This document shows, piece by piece, positions 35,801-47,187 of a stretch of 64,000 nucleotides of DNA (within the stretch, counting starts at the first letter, position 1; each line of letters opens with the position of its first letter). The stretch covers positions 3,038,001 to 3,102,000 of the forward strand of contig JAHREC010000062.1 in NCBI GenBank assembly GCA_020081605.1, given 5' to 3'. A program made the translations under genes and the position numbers. Source of the stretch: Albifimbria verrucaria. Taxonomy: Eukaryota; Ascomycota; Sordariomycetes; Hypocreales; Stachybotryaceae. The notes under the pieces are model-generated. The model did no database searches, had not been told where the DNA came from, and was given only the letters and a program-made list of their open reading frames with translations.

Positions 35801-37200
35801 CGACGAGGCCCTCCCACGAGCTGGGAGCAGCACCGACGGGTGCTTAGCAAGGCCTTGCTGTCCTACATCCTTGGCCGTCTCAGTTGGCGCAGTCTGAGCT
35901 GGTTGAGGCTCCGAGTTCTGAGGTAGCGCATGTCTCACAGGCTTCAAGACGGAGGGAACATGGGATAGGGCTTGCTGATTGCTGCTCTCTCCAGGCTCTG
36001 TGTGAAGATCAACCTCTGACTTCGGGCTAGCGAGTGGCTTGCGCTGCGTTTTAGACGAAGGCGACGGCGTTGTTTCAAGGCCATCAGTTGCTGTTGCTGG
36101 CTGAGGGTCAGATACCATGTCTGGCCGATTGCCAGCAGTCTGCTCCGATTGGGCGGGCACCTCAGAGGAGATGGCCCATCATACGGGGTACTCGAGGTCT
36201 TTTCCTCGCTTACGGCCTTTACAGCATCATCTGTGTTCTCCTTCAGTTTCTCTTGTTCTTTAGTTTCAGTTCCAACCTGCTCACGCGGCTTCTCCTCCAC
36301 CGGACTAGTCTTCTCGGGGAGCTCAGCGATGCCCAGCGGTGCTGCGGTTTCGATCGGTGCCAGCACTAGGTTGTCGCCCATTTCTACCGGATCTGGGTGA
36401 ATCTCGATGTACGCTGCTGCAGTATGCTCCGTCGCCATCTCTGCGACTACACCTACCGGGTCGAAGCGCGGCTCTGTGACAGGAAGCTCATGTGGCATCT
36501 CACGCCCGTCGATCATAGCCGGCGGCTCCTCCTTAGCAACTGTGGTCACTTCAGCTGGCGGCGTCTGTTGTTGCGCTTCCGTAAGGACATCAGTGGGTTC
36601 GGAGGTCGTGGGCAATGGTTTAGTCTCTTCGGCTGACTCAATAGCGGGCGAGTCCGTCTTGGAGGGTTCTTGCTGAACCGGTGTCTCATTAGGTTCGATC
36701 TGGGCAACTTTTGGTGTCGTCTTTTCGCTTGTAGCAGGACTGACGCGTTTGGATTCCGTCACCTCATCGGCGGTGGTGCCGACGACAGCTCGCTTCGCCG
36801 CCTCGTCTTCCTCCTCCACTAAGGGACTAACATCCGTATATGCTCCAGGGCCGAGGTACATGAAGCTCTCCGGTTGAAAAGCCGTCCTGTCGTTTCCTTC
36901 CTCTTCAACATCCGCATCGTCCCATATCTCGTCTATAGGCCGTGCCGAAGCCGACATGCGGGTCTTGGTTTCAGCATTGCTGGCAGCCGCCTTGTCGACG
37001 CCGGTCGCCGTTGTCTGGCGCCTGGATTCGAGGCGCTCTTCTGGGGCGAGGGTCGGGGCGGGTGCAAGAGCATCAATAAAATCCGGGAACTCGTCGCCCT
37101 CGTTTGGAAAGTGGTACTGGATATGGCCCGTGGGCCTGTAAGTGTAGAACCATCTTGTGCCGTCGTAATCCGACTCCCAGCCTTCTGGTAGGGCGCTCAT
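32862..37200 (-). CDS. WW-domain protein with Q-rich and KPG repeats; five 1-nt frameshifts
   Basis: The first ATG in frame (37200) opens MSALPEGWESDYDGTRWFY, a WW-type domain with GHIQYHFP; the first Trp and the terminal FP-type Pro fit, but the second Trp is replaced (YHF). A second conserved patch in the middle, FEIVEWMAKD, marks a tract of WW-like and proline-rich sequence. The rest is disordered: acidic/Thr-rich (to about 400), Pro/Gln-rich, then five repeats around SAQAA...KPG (33795-34010), then FQQQP repeats (33409-33560). Frame breaks at about 36170, 35505, 35300, 35060 and 34565 each fit one lost base. Repaired length is about 1447 aa. Likely a scaffold or adaptor binding proline motifs; no specific role can be assigned. 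An upstream exon cannot be excluded. Confidence 0.75.
33409..33560. repeat. FQQQP-type coding repeat array
   Basis: On the minus strand this stretch encodes about eight units of 5-7 residues of the form (G/S)FQQQP inside the WW-domain protein. It is followed by further Gln/His/Tyr-rich sequence, a prion-like composition. Confidence 0.8.
33795..34010. repeat. Five-unit SAQAA-KPG coding repeat
   Basis: On the minus strand it encodes five tandem units of 14-16 residues, each with SAQ(A/N/T) followed by a basic (I/L)KPG(L/V/M) turn. Four units carry the KPG. The regular spacing suggests short amphipathic helices separated by turns. Confidence 0.85.
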
Positions 37201-39021
37201 CCTGTCCGATCTCGGTGAGAGCTTAGGGAGGCTTCCGTCGCCTTGGCCTCTGGCTCCGTTGAGCAGAGAGGTTGATTGCCCAGGCGGAACTGCTGCCTGC
37301 CGTCGACTCAACACACCAGTCAAGTTAGAGGCGTCAATCGTCGTAAAGCCACACTGCGAACTATGCTAGGACTAGCAACGACAACAGCTCGCAGGTGAGA
37401 GAAACGACGACTCCCTCGGTTCAAGAAGGAGCCCCTCCCATGGCGTCCGTTCCTACCCCTGCGAACGAGCTCATCCGTAATTCAGCCCAGCATGTACGTG
37501 TGTCCAATGGTGGCGCTACTAGACCTCAGCCGCATCGCTGCTAGGCGGATTTTGGCCGTTGGCTGTTTGCTTCTGGGCAACGTGGATCCCGAGCTCGTAC
37601 ATGACAGGCCTAAGCCGACCTAAAGTAGAATGAATTGCCGTTGGGTTTGTTCAGTCCAACCGTAAGTAATGAGAGGCGAAGCAACCGGGGAGAGCTGGTC
37701 GGGTTCTTGTGTAAGGCAAGATTGAGCATCAGGAGCTTCAGGGTCCACGACAATCTTGCTTACCCTATAACGGTTCGGTGATCAAACTCCGTAGCCATTT
37801 CTAGGATTATTTACAAACTGCCCTAGCTCCTGGAATTGTTTCTATTGAGGTCAGCTCTTCCCCAGGCAGAAAAAAACAATAAAAGCCCAGTCACGGAATG
37901 CTTGTTTTCGAGGGTCGATATCCGATGCAAGCAAATGCATGATGTAGCTTAACAAGAATGATCTACCAGGAACCTGACATTTACTCACATTTAATTAATG
38001 TATGAGATGCTGAGGTACCTCTCCAGCTTACCTTCACATTGACCCTGACTGCATTAGCACTGAGCAGACGCCAGATTCCTTCTTAACACTCGCAAAATGT
38101 TTCCATCGTGGTTCCAAGATTCTGTGAACCCCGTCGGTTGGAATTGATGAGTTCTGGAGGTTTCTGGTCTGTCGGCAGATGGGATCCAAAACCGGGATCC
38201 AAAATTCGGATCTAAGAAGTCGGTGCGACAAGACCCCCGGCTTAACGGCCGTGATTGAACACAGGATGTCTTCAATTCCCACGCAACAACATAGTCTAAT
38301 TCATGCTTAATTTTGCCGCATGTATCTTACATCTGCTTGTCAGAGCAGGCTTGTGTGGTATTTTCCACCTTCTACTGTGGTTGTGGGTACAAATGATCAA
38401 CAAAGAGTTGATTCTCAAATTGCTACTTATGTTCGATTAAATGAATTGGCATCTATGTATTCAAACATAACAGTAATATCTCAAACAATACAGTGGCTAA
38501 ATAACAATTAACCAAGCATTCGAGTGCACAATGGAAGAAGCTTCTGAACCGCTGGCTAGATTCATGACAGCTATGAGGATACCTAAGGCTAATGGTCAGC
38601 AAATCTCGCGCCAGGCAAAAACCAGGATATATTATTCGAAAACATCGCATAACTCACTTGATAATCTGCAGAGTTATAATTAGGTTATTGGAGTAAGGGA
38701 AGTTTAGTACGCCCAGTTTTGACCTCGTAAAGGGGTTGCCCTATCCAAAGTTGTTATAGCACCCAATCTGAAACCTGGAGTCTGTACGCACGTAGGATGA
38801 CACCCTTGCCATGAACGCCAGTGCAAAGCCCCAGATTACTCCACAAGACGCATGCATGGCTGCTGAAGAGCGCGCATTATCCCTTTCGGTGACTGCTATA
38901 TATAACGTAATCGAGGCGTAGCATAAGGCTCGAGTTACACGATAATTTTATAAAAATGCTGTCGGGCCATAGATGTCTTTGAATTGGTTGACCATTGACA
39001 ACTCATCTTCCTCCTCTACCA
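37201..39021. other. Divergent promoter region, WW gene / Ecm33-like gene
   Basis: About 1.8 kb between two divergent starts. The part from 37800 is AT-rich. No coding exon or known element is recognised. Confidence 0.45.
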
Positions 39022-40534
39022 ATGCGATTCTACGCAGCAACTCTGTTTGTCGGACTGTTCAGTCTACAATCAAAGTGAGCATTGTGTTTCTATGATTGAT
39101 ATGAAGTACCGCCGCCATATGACTAACAGATATCGTGATACAGAGCTTTAGCAGCAGTTGATTGCGATGACAATGTCACAATTTCCAATGCAGACGACGC
39201 CCGAGAGGTTGCGGAGAAGTGCCGTGTGATCGTGGGCAAATTGGACCTGTCTGACGACCTCGCTGAGGATGTCAACATTGAAAATCTTGAAGAGATTAAA
39301 GGCGGTCTAACGCTGAATGGGGCATGCGGAGGTGGATGTTCAGACCCGGAGAATGGTCGCTTCAATATCTCAATGCCCAACTTGACGGCAATTGGTGGAC
39401 CGTTGCTAATACGTGATGCTCCGAACCTTGTGGGCTTGTTACTCCCCAAGCTCGAAACGATCCGAGGCCCTTTGGATATACGGAACCCAACAACCACCCT
39501 AATCGATATCACCAATTTGAAATTTGTCGAAAGTCTAACCTTCCAGACACCCAAGTTAAAGAACCTTTCGCTTTCCGGTCTGGAAGGACCGCATAATGAA
39601 TCAGTAGCGAATTTCCACGTCCGTCTGATGGACGTAGGTCAAATCGAGTCGCTTGATGGCATCTTCAAGAACCCCATTAACCCTATTCGAACGAACGAAA
39701 CATACCTCGACCAGCGCCTCTCTCTCAATCCAGGGGCTATGCCTAATGTCAAAAACCTGACATTCGGTTGGGAGCGCATATCCCAAATTGACGTATGGAC
39801 ACCGGACTTCACACTCATCCTTGGAGGACCTAGAAGCAAGCGGATTTATATGGATCAGCTTTACTTGGCAACTGGAAGCATAAAAGGAGCGAGTCATTAG
39901 AACGACTTAGTGTGAAGGACTTCGAATTTCACTCCGCTGATCATGAAGAGCTCCATTTAGACATGGAATTATTGTCTCAGCTCCGTGTGACCAACGCCAA
40001 CAAAGCTCTCTCCATAACAAATTCTCCTACTGCTGAAAGTTGGAAGGATTTTGTCCTGATTGTTGAAGGACCCAATATCCCTCAGTTTCCCAGTCAATCG
40101 AAAGACTCTGGAGACAGAAAATGGCACTGGCCAGAACCAGTTGAGTATATCGGGCTTAACGGCGATGTGGACCAAGAATTTGTGTGAGTGCTCTAAGCAA
40201 GGTCTTTATCATATGCAATTCAAAGATTACTGATTGGTTTAGCATGGATATTTTGAGCGAGGTTAATATTACGGATGAATTTGCCATCTTTGACAAGGGT
40301 GGCGACCTTGATTGCCAAGCTCTAAAGAAGAAGGTACAAAGTAAAGAGTTTAGGGAGACGCGAAGTAAAGAGTTTCTCATGGAGTTTACCTGCGACCCTG
40401 AGTTTAAAGACAATGAGAAAGGACGTGATGATGATGGTGCTGGCGACCAAGGAGGAGCATCAAGTCTTGGCGGAGTAAGTCTGGTCATGCAACTAACGCT
40501 GGCCGGCTTGATTGCGAGTATTTTGTGTTTCTAA
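39022..40534 (+). CDS. GPI-anchored Ecm33/Sps2-like cell-wall protein; one 1-nt frameshift
   Basis: Three exons: 39022-39074, 39144-40183 and 40243-40534 (donors GTGAGC and GTGAGT, acceptors ACAG and TTAG), about 461 aa. Signal peptide MRFYAATLFVGLFSLQSK is followed by CDDNVTISNADDAREVAEKC, the start of the receptor-L-domain fold seen in fungal Ecm33 proteins, with leucine-rich beta-helix-like strands (LTLNGACGGGC, MPNLTAIGGPLLIRD, LPKLETIRGPLDI). The end has a GPI-attachment pattern: small residues (DQGGASSLGG) then a hydrophobic tail ending LIASILCF. Expected at the cell surface, supporting wall integrity. The frame breaks at AAAA 39882-39885, cured by one extra base. It is weaker in similarity than canonical Ecm33, so probably a paralog. 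Confidence 0.8.
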
Positions 40535-41279
40535 GTGGAGATATCTGTGCATGGTAGCATCGGTTTAGGCGAATAAGGCAGCAAGCAATTGTTTAAGTGC
40601 TTCAGTATTTAAAACCAAAGCTTTATATTTCAGTTTTTCTTTGCTTAGGAAGTGTTTGCTTGAGTAGGTATAGCGTTGCCCAGCCTATATTTCTAAACTT
40701 TCGAAGCCAACTAGAAACGTTCATGAAGTTTATACAACTATTACACCTTCGCACTGCTCCTTGGTGTTTGGAAGAGGCCAAAATCCCCAATTGTCATTAG
40801 CAGCGATATAATGGCACTTGGATTCACTCTGCCTCTTGAACCGATAACATCTTTAGTCCTGTGAAGAATCGTCACTTTTGAATCATCACAGCATATTCGT
40901 CTAAGCACAAAGCTGGTCGTGAGCACGAGATGTTTTCCCATTACGGAGAGTCTAGCTATTAGATTCCGCTTCTAAGCTAACATTTTATAACTGTCGCCAA
41001 TCTATCATGACCTCCATGGCATCTAACTGGTCAAATTCCTCCTCTATTCATTCTTATTGGCTCTTTCATCCTCTTAGTCCTCATAATAAGAAGGAGAGTG
41101 TGTCATTCAGAAAACAGACCCGCGCCGGTAGCTTGAGCTATGAATGTACAAAACGGAAGGATTGCAGTGCCGTAAGCGGCTTGCAAATGATTGTGGGGAT
41201 TTGGGAAAGATCCCTAAGCAAAAGTTCCAATACAAGATAAGATGAGTTGTATCACATGATCAAGGCCTTCGTGTGCAGG
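40535..41279. other. Intergenic, convergent 3' ends
   Basis: About 750 bp between the stops of the Ecm33-like gene and the MscS channel gene. It should hold the two 3' UTRs; no gene is seen. Confidence 0.55.
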
Positions 41280-43914
41280 TTACACGATTTGGCCTTGGTT
41301 CTGAGACTTGGACTTGCTCTGAGCGCGGCCGAAGATGCGTGAGCGCTGGTGGGTGGTTGTTTCCATAGAAGCACTGCGACCCAGTGCGGATGAACTGCCT
41401 CGAGGCTCCGATGCTGTCGCCGACTCCTCGGCCCTCTCTGCACGGTCCTTCTCCCGGATCGATGCGAGACGCTGGGCATGAGCTTGGTCTCGTCGGCTGC
41501 CGTATACGTCTTGGATGGTATTGAGATTCGACTCTGCGTTGCTGCTATAGGCCGATCGGTCACTCTGCTGGAAGCTGAAGTTGGATGGTCGGCGGTGACG
41601 AGGCTCGGGAGGAGACACAACGTCTTGCTCATTCTCCTTGCCGTACGCGGGAGGAGCCTGCATGTTAGCCCAGAACATAGGGTTCTCGCGGCTACCACCA
41701 GGTTCAAGACGCATAGGAGGCTGGATGCCGACCTGGACCATCTGGTTCATGAGCTCCGTCACAAACTTGTTGTGGCGGTTGAGTCGGACTAGTTCATTCT
41801 GCCAATTGCTCTTATGGAAGAAGACCATGTTCATCGAGCAAGATCGGACTTCATCGACCGAAACCATCTCAGTAATGATCTCAGACTGGTAGTCACGCTT
41901 CTGAGACTTGACAAACTCGAGCATGCGGGCCTTGAGTTCCTCGATCATTTCAGCAGGTGTTCCGAAGCGCATGACAATAGGCACGACGTCGGCCAGACCG
42001 TTTGATCGTCGCTGGTTGAGAATGAAGAGGGTGTTGAGGACGGAGTTGGGAGCCTGCACAATGTGGCCTTGCATCTTCCTGAACTCTGTGTACAGCAGGG
42101 AAATTTCCGTCACGTAGTAGTCGTCGCCAGTCAGGGTTGCTCCGGTAGAACCGTAGATGGTCACTCGGTCGCCAACATCAAACGGGTGCTTGATGAAGAC
42201 GAAGATGATTGACTGAAGGAACTCCTGTGCTGTGGCCTGAAGCATCCATGCCAGACCCAAAACAGAGGTACCGGCAGATGCAAGACCAGCCGCGGCGGAA
42301 CCCGAAATGATGGAAATGAAGATGATGATGGAGATCACCACAATGATAAAGACAAAGACCTTGTCAAGCTTCTTAATAACGGAGTCAAGATCCTTGAGCG
42401 ATGCGGCGATGGCCTTCTTCTCGAGGTGAATTTCGTTGCACACAGCTTCGAATTCCTCCATGGAGATATCACCGTTCAAATCCTTGTCGAAAACACCGAA
42501 AGCAGCCACGGCCTCCTCCTCAACCGGGAACGCAACCAACATATCCTCAAGTCCGACATTCTCCTGGCCAGGACGCACCAGACTGCGGTAGATGAGGCGA
42601 GCCAAGGTATGAGCAGATGCAGTGTTTCGCAGCAGTTCGCCAACAACCTTTCGGGGATGGTTAACGTTGACCTTGCGACCAATCAAGTCATTGCCAACCC
42701 TGTTTGCAACATAACCAACCTTGCCGAGCACGTTGCGGGCATTCTCGTGAAACAAACGCATAGGAGTCTGGCCGCCGCTTCCGGAATTGCGCTCGCTACC
42801 TTTCCAGAATGGGTCGGAGGTCTCGAGGTGAGATTTGGCGTGTTCGAAGAGATGGACAAGCTGTCGGACATCGCCCTTGTGGTTCTCGATACGGGTAGCG
42901 TAGGTACGCTCATGGAAGGCCGTGGCGATCCACTGGATGATGATCTTTTCGATGAAGTTGAGAGCGGCAAGCACAAAGAGAGCGATAATGACCTTCCAAA
43001 TGATGTTCATCCAATCATCGTCGACCTGATCCTCCATACCCTCAGGCACGGCCACGCGGTGTCCGTACAAAATGGGTTTGTATGAGATGATGATAGCGAG
43101 GAACCATAGGAAGAGGGCGGTATGGAGCTCCAATTGTGAACCGATATCTCGCCACTTTTTGGAATTGGTTGAACCGGCCACCCGAGCAGCGCCGTGGAAC
43201 AGGGAGGCATAAGGCTCGTAACCATACGCGACACCCACAGCGAGCCCCAAAGGATTTCTAACCACACTCCAAACCACATCAGGTGGACACCACCAACACC
43301 ACCGACGGCCTTGGTCCCATCTCTGTACCTGTAAGCGCCGAGGAGCACAGGTATAAGCAACAGGGCACCACCAGGGATGAGGTAGACAAAGTAGCGGATG
43401 AGGCGAGGAAACTTCTTGAGAAACAGCCAGAACTTGTATAGGGCGGCGTTGGTATCCTTTCGCTTAATGGTTAGGGGCTCCTGATGGACCGGTTGGTTGA
43501 AGGCGTCTTCCGGCTCCGGGACATGAGTTCGAGCCTTGTGATGCATCTCTGACGCATGTTCTTGGTTGGAGATAAGCCGCTCGGCACGCAGAAGTTCCAA
43601 GTCATCGTTGAGTCGACTGGCATCTGCTCGCTGGCCAGAAGGAGAAAAGGCCCTGGTATCGTCGCTGCCGGTAGGGGCCGGGGCTAGGTTGTGCATATCT
43701 AGCGTTGGAAAGGCATAGCGCTCTCCGTTCTTCTCGTCGTAGCCATCGGTGGAGGCCTGACGCGAGGATGCCTGTGGAGCAAGATACTGCTGCTGCTGGG
43801 GAGGAGGAGAAGTTGCGTTGATCGGGGCGAGAGCTGAGCCGTGGGGACCTGGTGTAAGGGGAGTTCCTGAGGCTGTGGCTGCGGTTGGGGTTGTTGCTCT
43901 TGTTGTTGTTGTTG

Positions 43915-43956
<42 letters not shown>

Positions 43957-44016
43957 TTCCCGATGTTGATGCAACAGCTCGATAACATCTGGAGGGGGAC
44001 TCGAAGGACCAGCCAT
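41280..44016 (-). CDS. EF-hand mechanosensitive channel, MscS family (Msy1/Msy2-like); two 1-nt frameshifts
   Basis: Opens under membrane stretch; the fission-yeast relatives Msy1 and Msy2 sit in ER membranes and control calcium release during hypo-osmotic shock. About 912 aa. The start MAGPSSPPPDVIELLHQ runs into a poly-Gln tract and a disordered region. About six membrane segments follow (for example FVYLIPGGALLLIPVLLGAY, LFLWFLAIIISYKPIL, VFVFIIVVISIIIFISIISG). An EF-hand lies between them with calcium loop DKDLNGDISMEE (about residue 510), then the MscS pore helix and beta domain (FVFIKHPFDVGDRV, YYVTEISLLYTEFR, APNSVLNT). The C-terminal tail is polar. Frame breaks at about 43865-43872 and 43202-43204 each fit one missing base. 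Confidence 0.93.
43918..43953. repeat. (CTG)12 trinucleotide tract
   Basis: Twelve perfect CTG units, read as CAG (Gln) on the minus strand, in the N-terminal region of the MscS gene. Imperfect GTT/GAT units extend it on the left and GTT units on the right. The tract is likely length-variable between strains. Confidence 0.95.
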
Positions 44017-47000
44017 GACGAAAACCCGACGCAGCTGCTATATATCCAGTTGTTTGGGCGTTGAAGATGGATGCCAGCAAACCTGGGGCGGGCTATCTGT
44101 AAGGATCCAGGGCGGGATCTACGTGAAGGAAGATGGGGAAATGGGGAGATGGAAAACGAGAGGATGGCCAAGAGGAGATGGCCAAGAGATGATGAAGACG
44201 AGAAATGTGGGCAAGGAGGATGCTTTCAACGGAAGCAAAGCAAAGCACAAGCGAGCAGTAAGCGATGGGAGAGCGCGCGCGCCTCGGTTTGCTCAGGGTG
44301 CACCCGCAAGGGCTGTGAGGAAGTGGAGCGAATGACGAAATGGCACCGCGCAAAGGTATGAAGTCCGGGCTCCGCAGTGATCGGGATCCAGACGAGGATC
44401 TTCAAAATATTCAGCCAAACGCGGAGGCGAGCTGTCGCGAGTTGACCCCGGGTTTGGAAAAGAGGAGAGAGAGAGAATGAGGGAGAGGAGACGTCAGGGA
44501 CGATCAGCGGTTTCTAAAATAGAAAAAAAGGACAGCAGAGCAGGACAGTTGTTGAAGGTGAGGGCTCCAGAGGGTGGGTGGAGAGAAGTCAAATGGATGG
44601 AGTATAGATCAGGATAAAGATATGGAGCAAGGGATGCGGGTCACCAAGATTCACAAGCACCTTCATCATGGAGAAGAAAAAGGGTCGGTGGCATTACATA
44701 GTGGAAGTGGAAGGGTTCGGTTCGGTTCGGTTCGCCAGTCCAACAAACACTGTATCGTACTGTACATCACCGCAATCTCCTGCAGGGAAAAGGCAGAAAG
44801 ACAGATTTAAAAAAATGAATTAAGAAAAAAACTCTTCGGGATCCAACAATTGGCCGCTGACACAAGATCGACCCAGACTTGCCAGTTCCCTTAGTCAAGG
44901 AAGTCTGGGTCCACGGGTTTTGCTTGATAGCAGTTTAGTCTGAAGTGCCGGGCCAAGGTGGTGGTGTGTGTGCAGCAGAATGTGATGGATGGCCGTGGCT
45001 GCAGCTGTAAGTGGCCAATGCGAAAATTCTCTTGCTCTAACGGGCCGACGGGAATGGCCCCAGGGTCAACCCAACAGCACGGTACAGTGGGAGGCCTGCC
45101 CTGTTTACCGTGATTCATGTAGGTACAGACCGACTGACATGTGCCTGATAAGACGCCAGGTCTCGGAGCAGGCCAAAGAAAGAAAGAAGAAAGATGACGA
45201 TATAAGAAAAATGGTCAACGAGAGATAAGAAATAAAATTAAAAGATAAGCACCCAATCCTGAATAAGATAATATACGTACATCCAACACAGACCAGCTTC
45301 TCTCCTCCAACCATCTTGATATCGTCTTTACCACCTCCCTCCCTATTGATTCGTGACAGCATGCGCACACCTGTAACCGCCCATCCACCCTCCCTCATAC
45401 TATACGCACTCCCGTTCCCCACCACCCTCGCTCCATTCTTGCGCAGACGCACGCAACAAGCATACCTCCTCTATCACAGGCCCTTTTTCTTCCCAGAATT
45501 AATCAGGGGCATTCGCCAGTGACAACGACGCCGGGATCTCCCTCCTGCTAGACAACCTTGGCCAGCACCCTGAACCTGCATCCACCCACCCACCTCAGCT
45601 CGTAACGGGGCCAAGGATGGGCCAAGGGGCACCGGCCGTTGCGTTGCGTTGCATTGCATGTGCCTGTGCCTGTGTCAAACCGAACCAAAGCACTTGTCGA
45701 GAAACGCGCCTTGTTTCCCGATTGCGCAAAGCAGAAAGCCACGTTCAGAGGCGCTTGTACCTGAAAGGCCCATGTAAAAGGCACGGTGCCAACGTTATCA
45801 ATCTCAATCTCACCTCGGGACCTACCCGTACAGGCAGAACCTTGTCTGCTCACTGCTCCTAAATGCTCTACATGATGCAACCAGAAAATGAAAACAACAG
45901 GCATTTTCTTTTCTTGCCCTCTGTTCCACAGTCTACCTCATCATGTCTTGCCTTTCGTCAGCCAGGTCGACCGGAGTCTCGGGGTCTAACAGCAAGATGG
46001 CCCAAATCCGCTCTGACGTCACAGCAAGCATCCCTCCCAAAGAGGCAATGGAAAATATCCAAACCGTTTTGGCCCAAAACAGTGACGACGCCATTTGCGC
46101 GCGCAAAATGCACCGCCAACTCAACCTCCCTCCCTTCTTTCTACACACCCCTCCCTCACCATTTGTCCCTCCCTTTGCTCACGCCGTCTTTTGCGTCGTG
46201 CCACCCACCCTTCCAGCCCCTCCCGTCCTCCAACTGTGCACATCATACACACCCTTTACCGTAGCATGCCCGCCGCCGCCGGACGTGGGGTCTCTTTCAG
46301 CCTGCGCCAACGGAGCCGCAGGCGTCCCGTCTCGGTCCGTTGCTCATCTCATGCAGCTCGTGTGAATTCGGCCGAACATCTTCTCGATACTTCGTCGAGT
46401 TTCCATTGCTAGTCTGAGCTTGTTTGCGATCGCTAAAACTTGTTTACCAGCAACCATTGCCAGTATGGCCAGAAACCGGATGCACCGCTTGATTCCCTTC
46501 AATAGCCGCGCCCTCTTTCTCCGCTGTCCGCGGAAAACTCCAAGCATGGTCCACGGTCCCCGTTATCCCAATGCCCCATCGCATCAACCCCATCCTTCGA
46601 ACAGACGGACGTGCTTGGCTTGCGGTAGCCAACCCACCGTAACCCCAGTGGCGAGGCCTGTCTTACCCACCTCCCTACCACCTTTTCGATCCCTGGGATT
46701 ACTGCGATCGCCTGCGTGATGAAATTCGGGGCTCGTCCAGCTCACCCACGAATCATGAATTCGCTGTTTGTCGCCAGCTTCCTGCTGCCAAGATGGCCGA
46801 GTAACCTCCCTGCGCGTCCCAGCTCCAGGAAATCTCTACGACCCTGATTGAGCTTCTCCGTCAGAACCGAGAAAACCCTTGCCCAGGGTCCTGTACCAGC
46901 AATTTTATTTCTCAATGTCGATCAGCAATCCTACCGTTGGCGCTTGCACAGTGTGGTGCTAAGCTCCTGGTTGCTGTCTACCACTATAATCGTCTTCGTG

Positions 47001-47187
47001 CGAACGCGTCAATCGAGTCAACTGGTCCGTTCCTATAGGCTCAACGTTCATCAGAACACATGTGATATGGCAGGAACCAATTCAATTTCATCATCTAAAC
47101 ATTGCGCTATATAAAGGATACGCTGACCGACTACGTAAATGGTCAGGTCCTGTCTTAACAGGTCGTAGATATTCCGTCTCCATCAGT
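44017..47187. other. Long intergenic region, MscS promoter and glucosidase II 3' region
   Basis: About 3.2 kb with purine-rich tracts (44450-44620), a GGTTC pentamer array at 44714-44733 and a GTTGC-type repeat at about 45638-45658. I found no splice chain or domain, so I call no gene. Confidence 0.45.
44714..44733. repeat. (GGTTC)n pentamer array
   Basis: Four near-perfect GGTTC units in tandem in the long intergenic region upstream of the MscS gene. No function is evident. Confidence 0.8.

Noticed and set aside
42426..43085. Plus-strand 219-codon frame.
   Set aside because: Antisense of the MscS channel gene; no independent support.
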